DNA from: Akebia trifoliata
Taxonomy: Eukaryota > Streptophyta > Magnoliopsida > Ranunculales > Lardizabalaceae
DNA: 64,000 nucleotides
NCBI GenBank assembly: GCA_017979445.1
Contig: CM030711.1
Span: 12,431,221 to 12,495,220 of the forward strand
Direction of reading: 5' to 3'
Shown in pieces: positions 50,052 through 62,044 of this stretch; positions within the stretch are counted from its first letter, which is position 1; every line of letters starts with the position of its first letter. The translations under genes were made by a program, and so were the position numbers. The notes beneath the pieces were generated by a model. The model saw nothing but the letters and a program-made list of their open reading frames with translations. It made no database searches and was not told the origin of the DNA.

Positions 50052-50437
50052 ACTAGGGATCAAGAATGGACTCTCGTATCTAACCAAGGTCAAGTATTTT
50101 TATGCCATGTGGCATTTTTGGGACCACTTATCGTATGGATATATGATCCATCCCTTGGTGAACCTAAGTACCAAAAATTAGTGTTTTATAACTTGTATCC
50201 AGTAGATTTAAGCTCCTACAAAAGATCTTAAATCCAATAATTAGAAATCATTCTTAAGAAGATGCAATTATCAATGGATACACATCACCAATCAAACTGA
50301 TCTTTTGTGTGTAGATTTATCAAAGACTATGGATGAAATATCCATATGGTCAATGAGTCCCCAAAAATACCACATGGCATAAAATGAGGTGCCACCTGAC
50401 CTTGGATAAGTATGGGACACCGTTTTGGATCCCTACT
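50052..50437. mobile_element. MITE with ~110 bp inverted repeats
   Basis: The left arm 'TAGGGATCAAGAATGG...' and the right arm, inverted, 'TAGGGATCCAAAACGG...' share 'ccaaggtca', 'atgccatgtgg' and 'atttttggg' in the same order. No target-site duplication could be fixed, so the superfamily is open. Confidence 0.65.
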
Positions 50438-51493
50438 CAACAAATGTAAGAAACAAAATAACAACGTTTTAAAAAATTGAGACCAATCCAATGGTCTTGT
50501 CTTCGGTTGAATTTTGTAGTTAAATTGGTTCTACCATTGAATCATCAATTATTTTATCCTTCAATGAATACAAATATAGTTAGAGAGATGCTATTTCCAC
50601 ATCAACTTTTGCTAACGCCCCCCCAACTGTGTCAAATTCTCTTGTGGATTTTTCTCAAAAAGAGCCCAACTTATGTCCAAATTCCAATTTCGCTAAATTG
50701 TTAATTTTAATTCACAAAACATGCATTTTGAGTGAATTCGTCACTTTTATAATCAAAGAATTCGCTAGTATATCTATGAATTCATAGATGTTAAAAGTGA
50801 TGAAATCACAAGTTCGTAGGTTGTAAAAATGACGAATGCATGTTTTGGGAATTAAAATGAACAATGTGCCGACATCGGAATTTTGTCATATTCTGTGCAT
50901 GAAATAGAGATTCAACCCATTCTCTCGTGATTTGCATAGAAATTGGTGTGTCATTAGAAAAAGTTGGCGTTGCAATAGCAGCTCTCATGAAGTTATTTAA
51001 AAAAAAAACATGTATAATTTTAAGTTTTTTTTTTTTTTTTAGCAAACATGCATTATTCCTATCAATTTGACGAATATACTGTCTGACCAAAGGTTCAGTT
51101 TTAAAAATAGAGTCGTGATTTTCTGACTTGAGTATTTTCACTCGATCTGATGTGGTAAGGGCACAGAACCGTAGATCATTTTCATCAGGATTCTTCGGGA
51201 TAGATTCGAGGCTGATTTGAGAATTTTTAAAATACAGCAGCAAGCCTGCAAATGAGAAAAATGTTAAATAAATATAACTTTCCCACAAAATTACATTTTT
51301 TTTTTAATGCGGAAAGAGAAAGTATAAACTATAATTTGTTTTAATTTATACAGCTGCAATCTCAACTCTGAATGAACCAATGAACTCGTGTATAAGGCAT
51401 CCAAGCATCTAAGGTCTATATATCTAACCTCAGCTTCTCTGTCCATCGATACAACAGAACTGAGTTTACTTCGCTGCAGTGTGTCAATACATA
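50438..51493. other. No gene recognised
   Basis: Mixed AT-rich DNA with poly-A/T runs near 51000-51040. A 160-codon minus-strand open frame at 50806-51288 has no recognised domain and spans homopolymers, so it is not called as a gene. Confidence 0.4.
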
Positions 51494-51502
51494 TATACAA
51501 AA
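51494..51502. other. 9-bp target-site duplication ATACAAAAT (left)
   Basis: An exact copy is at 51856-51864. Nine bases is the Mutator size. Confidence 0.75.
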
Positions 51503-51855
51503 TGGGTTAGGATCTGTAGACACATAAAACTACCTATAATGTTACAACGTGTTTTGTCTTATATGGGTAAAAATATTCGGAAGGGGCTGATTTTTTGTGA
51601 AGATGATCTCTATGGTGAGGGGATCATCCTTGCAAAAAATCAGCTCATTCCAAAACTTCTAACCCCATCAAAAGTGATTTACAAAAACTGGATGGTCCAA
51701 ACTTCTTCAACTTGTAAACAGCCCATTCTTGGTGATTCTTGGTGAGGATGATCTCCTCACCTTAGATCATCTTCACAAAAAAGCAGCCCATTCTGAACAT
51801 TTTTGCCCATATAAGAAAACACGTCGTAGCTTTATGTGTCTATGGATCCTAACTC
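51503..51855. mobile_element. Mutator-like MITE with ~125 bp inverted repeats
   Basis: Left arm GGGTTAGGATCTGTAGACAC and inverted right arm GAGTTAGGATCCATAGACAC continue to pair through 'cttatatgggtaaaaat' and 'ttttttgtgaagatgatct'. An exact 9-bp duplication flanks it. It is related to the MITE at 41803-42157. Confidence 0.8.
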
Positions 51856-52154
51856 ATACAAAATATAATAAATGTAACACAGTACTCAGTTGAATTTTTA
51901 ATCTAGCTTCTATGTTTTCGGCTCAAATCAACTAATTAACTAGTTCAAACAAATTTGTAGAGAGCTACTGTTACTACATCAACTTTCTTAATGCCACACC
52001 AATTTCTATGTAAATCACCAAAGAATTGCACACAGGTGATGTGGTGTTAGCAAAAGTTGGGGTGACAATAGAAACTTTGAATTTTAATAAGGTGCATACT
52101 TCTTTTGAGGGTTACCTGACATCTCTATACTCTATAGCCTAGGGTTACATGGCA

Positions 52155-52162
52155 TCTCTAAT
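52155..52162. other. 8-bp target-site duplication TCTCTAAT (left)
   Basis: An exact copy is at 52460-52467. Confidence 0.7.
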
Positions 52163-52459
52163 CAAGGGTGGAGTTAGTAAGGAGCTTGCCCCCACCACAG
52201 AACTTTGACCCTTATATTTTCAACTAATTACACGCCCCATTTGTCCTCACTCCCTCACCTCTCTCCCCATTTGTTGATGACATTCCCTCTTGACCGGGCC
52301 TTCTTATATATTATTTAAAAATGACCTAAATATCCTTTTCTTCAACTTCTAATAAAAAACCTCTAAATTTTTTTTTAAAACCATTCATCTTCAAGTTCTT
52401 TAACTATACTAGTAACCATAGTTTGCCCCCACTACAAGAAAATCCTGGCTTTGCCCCTA
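52163..52459. mobile_element. hAT-type MITE, same family as 9791-10032
   Basis: The ends CAAGGGTGGAGTTAG and, inverted, TAGGGGCAAAGCCAGGATTT continue into a 'gccccca' block, as in the MITE in the CACTA element. An exact 8-bp duplication flanks it. Confidence 0.75.
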
Positions 52460-52467
52460 TCTCTAAT

Positions 52468-53211
52468 TAAAGATTTTAATTAATCTCGACCAACTTAGCA
52501 AGTTGACACCTTTAGGTTAATAACTTAGATGATCTAAACTTAACTTGATCATTGTTAGCAATCTCTTGTTTAATTCATGAATTTTTTCATTTTTTTCAAC
52601 GAAAATGATTCTCTGGGTCATTGAATCATTCTAAGTAATTCGCCTATTTTAAGTTAAAAAAGAATAACATGCATTTATTTTATTTTATTTTATGTTTTTT
52701 AAGAATTTTTATAAAACTCGATCGAGAAAAATGCTACTGTAATTTGTTTTATGTCGTTAAGTGTAATACAAGTTCGATTTTGAATCGACTATGATTCAAA
52801 TTGTGGACGAATATCCACCTTTTTAGGTGACAAATATCCCTTTAATCTTTTAAACAATAATGATATGCGCCATTCTACATTTATTTCAGATACCACTTTA
52901 ATTTTTCACAGTGATGATTTGTCCCTTCACTTTGGTCTTCTTTTATAAATCAATGGAACAATAACTTCAATGTCCTCATTATCCCCACCATCATTATTAC
53001 CATCACCACTATATCATCACCGTTAAAATTACCAATTTCATCATCACTACTATAAATTGAGATAAGTAATACACATATAAAGCATAGGTCGCATACCATT
53101 CATTTATTGAATTTTAAACTTAATTTTTGCAACCCAAAATCAAATATAATTCAAAATTTTCATGTATTGAATTTTGCGGTATTTCGAATTGCTAACCCTA
53201 CCATGACTATG
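52468..53211. other. No gene recognised
   Basis: AT-rich DNA with 'atcatcacc'-type short repeats near 52980-53050. Confidence 0.45.
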
Positions 53212-53788
53212 TGATGCAGTGCAAAAAGTCCAAGTGGGACCATAGACCCGGATGAGCGACATGTTCATAATACTCCAAGGAGACCTATTCATGAAATGAA
53301 ATGCTGAGATCTTCAAGATTTATAGAAATCTTTAGATTTTCCATTTTAGGCCTGATTCCTTTGTTTATCCTATATTTTAGATTTTATGTTATTTTAGGAA
53401 AGTTTAGTTTTATTAATAACTTTAACTACAAAATTTAGAATCCCGCACCGTCGATTCCCTCTTATTTTTAAGGTTAAGTAGTATCTATTTTCATCCTTAC
53501 GTTATTTTTTACTATCTTTTACTATTTTTTTTATTTTGGTTATTTTCATATTTTTCTAGGAATAAGACTCTTTTATATATTAAAAAAAAACAAAAAACAA
53601 AATAGTATTGTAACTCTAGTATGGAGTAACAAATTTGGATTAATAAAATTTCTATTTTAGAAAGTTTTTTCTTTCTTTTCCAATTACTTGGTATTCTATG
53701 TGAATCAATAAGTTTTATATGCCCAATTCTTTGGTATTCATTTGAGAATCAATAAATTAAATGGAAGACTGTTGTTCATCCTACATCA
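53212..53788 (+). repeat. 5' LTR of the small retrotransposon
   Basis: It aligns with 54567-55127 over its length, including 'ggagacctattc', 'cgattccctcttattt' and 'tatgcccaatt'. Confidence 0.85.
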
Positions 53789-53789
53789 A

Positions 53790-53801
53790 TTGGTATTGGA
53801 G
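53790..53801 (+). other. Primer-binding site (initiator tRNA-Met type, imperfect)
   Basis: TTGGTATTGGAG differs from the usual TTGGTATCAGAG at two bases and starts one base after the LTR end. Confidence 0.55.
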
Positions 53802-54566
53802 TTTGCATCGATTGCATAGCTTTTTTATCTTGTCGAAATGCCTTTTAAGAAGTCGATTGGTTCAACATGATGCTATATTAGAAGATGAAGATGAATTAGA
53901 GAAATCCGTTGATTTACTCTTTACAATCAAAATTGATTTCAAATTTAGTAAATCATGTAATGCGGAAGGTATTTTTCATTATGATCCTATCTATAATGAA
54001 TACGATGAAGTTGAAGAAGATGAAGTTGTTTACGAATATGTGGAGGAAGCTCTAGCATCACAGCAAGCTTCTTTAGATCCAAATGTTAATTTAATGATGG
54101 TTTGCTTTGCAACAATGTCTTTCACAACGTGCACAATGGGCATAGAATTAGTTTACGATATGATTATCGAATAAAAACATTTTCAAATTACAAATAAGTA
54201 TTCAATTTCATCCGCATCTTTTCACACTCTCTTAGTTCGAGAAAGGTGATGGTTACTTTGGGTCTAAATTCAACAAGAGTTCAAATCTTCCTATACTTGC
54301 AAAGTTCACTGATACTCTCGTTACATTGTGTTTTGGTTTGACTTTAGTATGTAGGGAATATATAGATTTTGGTTATGTTTCAACTATGATCAAAATCCTT
54401 TAGATGTGTTCATTGATGTATATCCCGAAAAACTAACGGCTGGATGGCCTCTAGATTGTTTTCCAATTCCTGAGTACAACAAGTTAATCTCAAATGTAAT
54501 TGGACCATATGCTTCAAACAATAATGCCTTGAACTTGAGGATGAGTTTCATTCAATATGGAGAGAA
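53800..54566 (+). other. Inner region of the small retrotransposon with an acidic open frame
   Basis: An open frame ending at 54174 includes 'ILEDEDELEKSVDLLF' and 'EYDEVEEDEVVYEYVEE'. A second open stretch from 54406 includes 'GWPLDCFPIPEYNKLI'. Neither matches a family I know. They may be remnants of gag or of a captured gene. Confidence 0.35.
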
Positions 54567-55127
54567 TGATGCAGTGCAACAAGCCTAACAGGGACCATGG
54601 ATCCGGACAAGTGACGGATTCAAACTAATCTAAGGAGACCTATTCTTGAATGGAAATGCCGAGATCTTCAACATCCATAGAAGCTATAGACTTTGTATTT
54701 TTAGGCATGTTCCTTCATTTACCTTAGTTTTTAGACGTTTTTGTTATTTTATGAAAGTTTTATTCTGTTAATCACTTTAGTTATACAAGTTAGAATCACA
54801 CATCATCGATTCCCTCTTATTTATAAGGTTAAGTTGTATCTATTTTCATCATTTGGTTATTTTTACTAGTTTTAATACATTTTTTTTTCTATTTTGACTA
54901 TTTTCTTGTTTTTCTAGGAACAAGAATTTTTTATATGAATAGTACTGTAACTCCAATACGGGGGAAAAACTTTGGATTAATACAATTTATGTGTCTTAGA
55001 GAGTTTTCCCTTACTTTTCTAATTACTTTGTATTTTGTGTGAATCAACAAGTTTTTTATGCCCAATTGTTCGATATGTTTTTCAAAATCAATGAAGTAAT
55101 TGGAAGATTGTTTTTCACCTTGCATCA
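54567..55127 (+). repeat. 3' LTR of the small retrotransposon
   Basis: Direct copy of 53212-53788, preceded by a purine tract. Confidence 0.85.
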
Positions 55128-55486
55128 TTGTTGCCTTGTACGAGAAAATGATGTAAATGCCATCATTTTCAATTTCAAGACTATATCTGTATGAACCTTC
55201 AATCCAAGCCTCAAGAACAATTAAATAGAATTTTTTGATAATTCAAAGATGATGAAATTTTTATAAAAAACTCGAGGGTTTTAGGGAAAAAAATTGAAGA
55301 TGATACCAATTTTATGTTAAAAAAGAATTCTCACCAGAGATTTAATAAGAGTTTGACTGGGGCAGATTTTTTGGGAGAAAAAAATCAACTCTTTTTAGCT
55401 AGAGATTGAAGACAGATATTAGGTCATTTTCATTAGACATTCTTCGAAGACTGAAGTCAAGAGGTAACTCATCAATTTGAGTACAC
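55128..55486. other. No gene recognised
   Basis: AT-rich DNA between the small retrotransposon and the promoter region of GDSL copy 2. Confidence 0.45.
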
Positions 55487-55767
55487 AGGGTTATGTCAAA
55501 TATTCACCAAATATGTCTAAATTACCCATCTATCAACAGTTAGAATTGAGTAGCATGAGTCCGAGTCAACAAGTACAGTTTAATGCTTTATGAAGATGGT
55601 TAGGTTAAGTAGCTTTCACTTCTTAAATTCAGTAGTCAGGTTTTGGTGGAGCTGGTTAGTAACATTTATGCATGAAATCTGTCAGAATTTTCAAATGTTG
55701 GTCTATAAGAATCATCACAACATACGTTTCAATAATAATAAGAATAATAAAAAGCCCGTAAGAATCA
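55487..55767 (+). promoter_or_regulatory. Duplicated promoter and leader of GDSL copy 2
   Basis: It aligns with 43637-43911. A TATA-like TATAAGAA is at 55704-55711, 64 bases before the ATG. Confidence 0.65.
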
Positions 55768-57683
55768 ATGGCCTTTTTATCAATTCTTCCTGTTTTTGTG
55801 TTATTTTCTATTATAGTTGTTGTTTCTCAAGCCAAAAGTGTACCTCGTTTTTTCGTATTTGGAGACTCGTTGGTTGATGGTGGAAACAATAATTTTATTT
55901 TCTCCTTAGCAAAGGCTGATATGAAGCCGAATGGAATTGATTTTGTTCCAGCTGGTCGGCGTCCTACTGGTCGTTTCTCAAATGGCAAAACAGTGATGGA
56001 TTTTATAGGCAATGTTTATTCTTCAATTTGTTTTAAATTTATTTCGATGTCTGGCCTGATCTGATGATGTGTTATTGTGATTTTATTAATTTCTTTAGGT
56101 GATGAATTTGGATCGATATGCTATCCTCCACCTTACATGGGCCCCAATGCGAATGAGGCCGCTGCGACGTGTGGGGTGAACTACGCTTCCGCTGCAGCTG
56201 GAATTCTCAACAAAACCGGCTATATATTTGTAAGGCCTTTTTATCTCCATGGTGTTGATAATTAGTTACCAAACTATATATCCATGCATATTCTAACAAT
56301 TTTGAGGTGCATTTTATTTTTGAAGATAATTGTCGCTGAATTATCATATAAGGGTCCATGACCATACTAAGGATTAATTAAATTGAACCCAAATTCTGAT
56401 TCTACCATCCCAAATTCTATAGCAAAGTAAATCCATTTAATTAATTTTAAATATGGATCTTGTCTACGTATATTTATAATGTGACATGTTATATTATCTA
56501 GACCATCTAATGAGTCAAATTTTGGCATAATTAATTAGCCCATCTTCACGTCGAAAGTTTCATGAATTTATCTTATTTTCTATCTAGGTTGGTCGCATAA
56601 ACATGGATGCACAGATTGATAATTTTGCCAACACCCGACAATTCCTAATCTCAAGCCTTGGTATGGAAAAGACTTCAAAGTTGCTAAAGAGCTCTTTCTT
56701 CACCGTTACAATGGGGTCGAATGACTTCCTCGATAATTACCTCTTAGGAACACGAATACTAGTGCCTCAAGATGATTTCATATTACAGCTGATCAAGAGA
56801 TACCGACTTCAATTAAGAGTAATCCCTCTCCCTTCTTTCGTTCCCAGTATAATCAATTTTAATTTCGCCCGATTTCCATTTCTATCTAACACACATATAT
56901 AAATGTTTTCTCTTGCAGAGACTGCACAGTTTAGGTGCAAGAAAGATTTTAGTGGTGAATGTAGGACCACTTGGATGTGTTCCAGCTCAGAGGGAGTTAA
57001 ATCCATTGGTTGGAGAAAATTGTGTCGCTGATACAAATCAACTCGCCATGTCCTTCAATAAAAGGCTTAAGGATCTCGTTATCGAACAGAACTCAAGCCT
57101 CACCGAAGCTAGATTACTTTATGCAAACGCTTATCGCATTGTGTCGGATATACTTCAGAGTTACACTAATTATGGTTGGTCCATCATAGAACTTCTTTTA
57201 TCGCATCAAATTTTACTTAAAATATGCCAATCTTTCAAATCAAATAACCTGTCGGAAAATTTAGAGAACTATTTCCCTTTTTTGTACATAAAAATTCTTA
57301 GAACACCCTTTTATGAGAATGAAGCGTTTGGTGTCTTTTCAGTCTTATTTGGAATGTTACAATAGAATAGTTTATCTTCAAATCATCTCAAGCTCTAAAA
57401 TGTTGTCTCTATTTGTTTTGAAGGACTTAAATCTAATATTACTCCAATGACTGTCACAGGCTTTGAGGTTATAGACTCAGCATGTTGTAAAGTTGCAGGG
57501 CGGTATGGGGGAATCATTCTTTGTGGTTCCAAATCGACGTATTGTCCTGATCGATCAAAATACTTCTTCTGGGATCCATATCATCCTACTGAGGTGGCAA
57601 ACAGGTTGATCGTAAATCGGTTATTGGATGGTGATATTGAGGATGTATATCCAATGAATCTGCGAAAGTTTATCGAACTCTAA
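55768..57683 (+). CDS. GDSL esterase/lipase, copy 2 (intact, 360 aa)
   Basis: SGNH/GDSL-family ester hydrolase, predicted secreted. Exons: 55768-56008, 56099-56229, 56588-56818, 56919-57174, 57460-57683, totalling 1083 nt with a single open frame. Residues 1-23 form a hydrophobic signal peptide ([20 protein letters not shown]). Block I '[14 protein letters not shown]' holds the nucleophile Ser, 'NYASAAAGI' block II, 'GSNDFLDNY' block III and '[10 protein letters not shown]' the catalytic Asp-His pair. The length fits plant GDSL lipases (about 350-370 aa). Introns 2-4 are GT-AG; intron 1 has donor ATAG/GCAATG, so it is GC-AG. It is the downstream member of a tandem pair about 11.9 kb apart, and the only one with a clean start. 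A LINE tail lies 74 bases after the stop, so the 3' UTR may be affected. Confidence 0.92.
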
Positions 57684-57885
57684 GAAGCTGAATTAATTAG
57701 GGAAGAATTTATTGAGGATGTATGAACATTGTACAACAACTACATATACACGTGACCTTTTTTTTTTTGCTAAGTAAGCAAGTAAAGTATATTAGATTAG
57801 TAAAACTTTACATAGGGAATTCCCTAATGATTTACATAACAAAACTGAGGAAGATCAAGATTAATTATTCCCAAAATAAGTATTT

Positions 57886-58457
57886 TTAACAAATAATGGC
57901 AGGTCTGAAACTTGTTTGAACATCATAGATGAAGCATTGTGAACTGCAGCAGCAGCAAGGGCGTCTGCAGGTGCATTCGCCTCTCTCCAGACGTGATAAT
58001 CGCACTTCAATATTGGAAAACAGCTCTCTTGCTTTATGCACCCACTGATCTAACTTCCAAGAGATTTTTTGATCAACGAGACCTTTAATTATGATAGCCG
58101 AATCCAGCACTATGATGCCTTTTTTTTCCTTCTAATTGGAAGCTTTCCAATGCAGCAACCAACACCCTTATTTCAGTTTCATTGTTTGTTGCAACACCTC
58201 CCTTATCGTCATGGAGAATGGCACCTCCACCTAAGCACCCTGGATTACCCTTAGCAGCCCCATTTGTATTTAGTTTCCCAGCCTGCAGGAGGCTTTCGCC
58301 AACAAACAGTAACTATACGATGATGTTTACTGTGCTTCCTATGGATTCCAAAATCCTTAAGAATTCGAATTTCACCATCTGAGGCAGAGATCTTGTAAAC
58401 TTGATACTCCTCCAACTCCCTAATCCAATTAAGGCAATTTTGGATTACTCCATGCAC
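57886..58457 (-). pseudogene. LINE RNase H domain (broken)
   Basis: Minus-strand frames show 'IIIKGLVDQKISWKLDQWVH' and 'ARELFSNIEVRLSRLERGE', the C-terminal RNase H of plant LINEs. Frame changes occur near 58110 and 58250. Confidence 0.7.
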
Positions 58458-58472
58458 TGTGGGAGTTATACT

Positions 58473-59044
58473 CTAAAATATGCATTTGTTCCTAGCTAAC
58501 CAAACGTTCCAGCATACTACCCATGGGACCCTTCCTCCGACTGTACCAAACTGAGATTTCTTTGATAACACCATTTTATTAATGACGCCAGTGACATTGC
58601 TCTGGTTTCCTCTTCTAAGAGATGACAAATAAAGAAGTTCCACACCTTTAAAATGAAAGGGCATTGAAAGAATAACTGGTTAACTGTTTCTTCCTTGGCC
58701 TCACAGTACGGGCACCTAGATGCCATGGCAATACCCCATTTTTTCCTGACTAAATCCACCGGGCAAGCCTTATGGAAAATTTTCCACGCCAATGTCTTCA
58801 TCTTTGTGGGAACCTGAGAGTTCCATATTGCCTTGCATATTTGGTAATTGTCACCTCTAGTTCTTGAATTGTCCCAAGCCGAATGAGATGAGAATAATCC
58901 TGAATTTGAAGCCATCCAAATTGTTTTATCCGAGCTGCTATGCTGAACATTAGATGTTAGAATATCAGCCACAACAATAGGATTCTCAACCATATCTCTC
59001 AGCTTTTGTACATCCCAACCACCTGGACCCCATACCTCCATCAT
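58473..59044 (-). pseudogene. LINE zf-RVT region
   Basis: A 175-codon minus-strand frame: 'AIWNSQVPTKMKTLAWKIFH' and 'CPYCEAKEETVNQLFFQCPF' followed by 'KVW' are typical of the reverse-transcriptase zinc-binding domain between RT and RNase H. Confidence 0.85.
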
Positions 59045-59296
59045 TGTAATATTTTTATTTTCGTTAGGATAGAGATCGATTAGAAGACAAGATCATCTCC
59101 AGTTGTGTAAGAAAAGTGATGAAGAAGCTCCATCTCCAATTAACCTCTTAGATAGGCGAATTGTCGGTTGAAGAAAAACACGAATAGATCGTCATAGTTT
59201 AGAACCTCTTGAATTTGTCGGATTCCACCAGTTACCATCTTTAGCATACTTATTCTTAAAGAACTCTATCCAGATCCCTCGCTCATTTTTCAATGT

Positions 59297-60816
59297 CTAA
59301 CTTATTTTCATTAGGCCCGTTTTATGCACCTTTGAAAGAGTTTTAATGCCCAAACCACCTCCCCACTTTGGTTTACACACTTTATTCCATGCTACAAGAT
59401 GAGTTTTCCTCCTTCCCTCATTATTGCCCCAAAAGAACTTAGCGAAGCATGATTCCAATGAGGTTGCAATAGCCTTTGGAATAGGGAGAATCGATATGAG
59501 ATAGACTGGTATTGAGGAGAGCACATGAGAGAGTAAGGTTAGTTGACTACCCTCCGAAAGAAGATTTGATTTCCAACCCTCCATTTTTCTCATGATCGTA
59601 GACACCAAACCTTTGCATATTTCTCTTGTCACTTTGCCAACGAACAAAGGAACTCCCAAATAATTGGTAGGGAGTGAGCCCTTCGTAAAGCCCAGGATAA
59701 TCTTTACAATTTCAACTCTTCTATCTTCGACATGTTCTGCCATAAAAAAACTACTTTTCTCAATGCTGATTTGTTGACCTGATGCCTTCTCATAGAATTC
59801 CAGAAAACCTTTGATGTTTGATAAGGACTTTGAAGTTGTCTTGGTAAAAATGATTCAATCGTCTAGAAAAAGGAGATGGCTTGGGGCTACCCCTTTTTTT
59901 GAAACTGAAAATCTTTCCAGCTTTCCAGTTTGTGCAAGGTTGTTCAATCCCACACTTAGAGCTTCCTCTGCTAAGATGAAAATGCTAGGTGAAATGAGAT
60001 CTCCGTGTCTAAGGCCTCGACTTCCGTGAAAAAAATCATAAGAACAACCATTAACTAACATAGAATAGGAGACACTCTATAGACAACCTTGAGTCAACTT
60101 CAAAAATTCCCTAGAAAACCCCAACTTCAAGAGGACAGCCATTAAGAAAGGCCATTGAACTTTCAAGTTAAGATCATCTAGCACTTCATGAGCCAACAAA
60201 ATGTTATCATAAATATTCATCCCCTTTCCAAAAACACCTTGTTCGGGGGAGATAAGTGAGGGAAGAAAATCCCATAATCTAGAGGCCAAGATTTTAGATA
60301 AAATTTTATACAAGAAATTATATAAACTAATGGGTCTAAAATCAAAAAAGGAAATGGGTACCTCAACCTTAGGAATCAAGGTTATGGATGTGGCATTGAA
60401 AACTTTCGGGATAACACCTTCCTTGAAAAAAATTTGATACTGTAGCTAACAGAACTACCTTGATAATATCCCAGATAAAACAATCCCGAGAACCCATTCG
60501 AACCTGCTGCACCATGAGCATTCATTTCTTTGATGGCCTGTAACACCTCTTCCTCTGAAAGGGAAGCACATAGATGATTATTTTGAGCAGAAGTGACTTT
60601 GCATTGTAACCTTTCCAATAGATCACGGTAAGAGCATCTTTGGGTTGAGTTAAGAAGGATCTCAAACTCGTTGGCTGCCTCCCTACCAATAGCTTTTGGA
60701 TCTTCAAGGATATTACCACCCGTTGATCTGCTCCTTCTAACCGTGTTTCTAGTTGCTTGAATCTTGGTAGATAAATGGAAGACTTTTGTATTCCTATCTC
60801 CTTTTTTGAGCCACAA
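59297..60816 (-). pseudogene. LINE reverse transcriptase (broken)
   Basis: Minus-strand order: linker 'RNTKVFHLSTKIQATRN' (60800), 'PISFFDFRPISLYNFLYKIL' (60340), 'SPEQGVFGKGMNIYDNILLA', 'HGSRGLRHGDLISPSIFILA' (60000), 'PSHLLFLDD' (catalytic FxDD, near 59860), then 'TNYLGVPLFVGKVTREICKG' (59680) and 'FFWGNNEGRRKTHLVAWNKV'. Frame changes at about 60380, 60070 and 59750 make it inactive. Confidence 0.85.
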
Positions 60817-60834
60817 AATTCTAGACTTATATTT

Positions 60835-61385
60835 TCAGAATGATTCCTCATTGCTTGTCCATGTAGCATACTCAACCTTGGCTTGGTGACACTCCAAATA
60901 AAGGTTTTGATTCCACCCTTGAGATGAAAGTAATTGTTCACAATTTTGAACTTTGTTTTCTGCTGCCTTCAACCTCACTTGGACATCACCCACAACATTC
61001 TTATTCCAATCTTTCAGAGCTGCCTTCAATCTTTTAAGCTTTGAAAAGAAACTAAATAACAGATACCCTTCAACTCTGGGCAACTAAGAGGTCTTCACAA
61101 GCTGCAAAAAATCATCTCGATCAGTCCAGAAGTCCAAGAATCTGAATTGTTTGGGCCCAACAAAAGATTTGAAAAGTTGAACATGAAGAGGACAATGATC
61201 AGAAGATAATCTAGGAAGATGATTAACCATAGACGATCCCAACTCTATTACCCAAGCAGAAGATACTAAGGCACGATCCAACCTCCCCCATATACGATTA
61301 CTACCTTTCCTATTGTTACACTAGGTGAACCTATTACCCAAAAATCTAGCATTCATTAATTTAAGTTCTCTAATCAACTCCCCCA
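60835..61385 (-). pseudogene. LINE endonuclease C-terminal part and linker (truncated)
   Basis: 'RLDRALVSSAWVIELG' and 'HLPRLSSDHCPLHVQL' contain the SDHCPL motif of the AP-type endonuclease. 'NMGELIRELKLMNARFLGNR' and 'FT' then a stop in place of W lie just upstream. The N-terminal catalytic part is absent from the window. Confidence 0.8.
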
Positions 61386-61919
61386 TGTTAAAATTCAACA
61401 CCAGCCCAAATTGGAAAAGCCCACATTTATTGTTCAAGTCCAATAGTTATTTATAGCCCAATTTCTAGAATCTTCCTAGAGAAAACTCTAGATGTCTTTA
61501 GATAAGAGAAAAATAAAAGATTCTAGAATTATAGATATTTTGGTAGAAAACTCTAGACTGATAGATATTTTTAGAAAGTTCTAGATGACAAAATTGTAAC
61601 CACTAGATTAAGAATGTGTTGGCACAATCCTAACCATTAGTTAAGGAGGTGCCACTAGTATAAATAGGGGTAAATCCTCTCATTTTGTAATCAAGTAGTA
61701 AGAAACAAGTTGTGAGAAATAAGTTGTGAGTAAGAAGTCTTGAGAGGTTGTAAAAAGTGTGAGTGTTTGTAAAAGTGTGTTTTTCTTAATAGAGTGTTAT
61801 TTTCTTCTTCAACTTGTGAGTGATATCTTTATTGAGGGTATAGTACAAGTAAATCGTTTACTTGTTTATATCCAACATTTGAGTATTTAGAGTCGAGTAC
61901 TCTAGATTTTTCCTCAACA
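61386..61919 (+). repeat. 5' LTR of a Ty1/copia element
   Basis: It starts TGTTAAAATTC and ends CCTCAACA, and is followed by a PBS. The five bases before it (CCCCA) are the predicted target duplication. It contains a TATA-like 'tataaatagggg' near 61660. It looks complete and undamaged. Confidence 0.85.
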
Positions 61920-61921
61920 AT

Positions 61922-61933
61922 TGGTATCAGAGC
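61922..61933 (+). other. Primer-binding site (initiator tRNA-Met)
   Basis: TGGTATCAGAGC, two bases after the LTR end. Confidence 0.9.
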
Positions 61934-62044
61934 CAGGTTGCCAAGGATCGATTTTGGTGGAGTTATCTTGAGTCGTGAGGAGTTTACTACTCTACAAAAT
62001 CGTTAGTCAAGTTTGTTCCGTTTAGTCGAAGCTCTGCCGGCACG

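Larger units (their letters stand above)
53212..55127 (+). mobile_element. Small two-LTR retrotransposon (TRIM-like, 1.9 kb)
   Basis: Two direct LTRs, 53212-53788 and 54567-55127, both start TGATGCAGTGCAA and end CATCA. After the first comes a PBS-like TTGGTATTGGAG; before the second comes a purine tract 'ggagagaa'. The 778-bp inner region cannot hold pol. Flanking five bases (CTATG, TTGTT) do not match, so the flank has changed or the ends recombined. Confidence 0.8.
57757..61385 (-). mobile_element. LINE (L1-type) element, 3' part, cut by a copia insertion
   Basis: On the minus strand it runs from endonuclease through RT, zinc-finger and RNase H to a poly-A tail (plus-strand T run at 57757-57768). 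The upstream part ends abruptly at the copia LTR start (61386), in the middle of endonuclease codons, so the rest should lie beyond the copia element, outside the window. Confidence 0.85.

Noticed and set aside
50806..51288. 160-codon minus-strand open frame as a gene
   Set aside because: It spans poly-A/T runs and has no recognised domain, plausible start or gene context.
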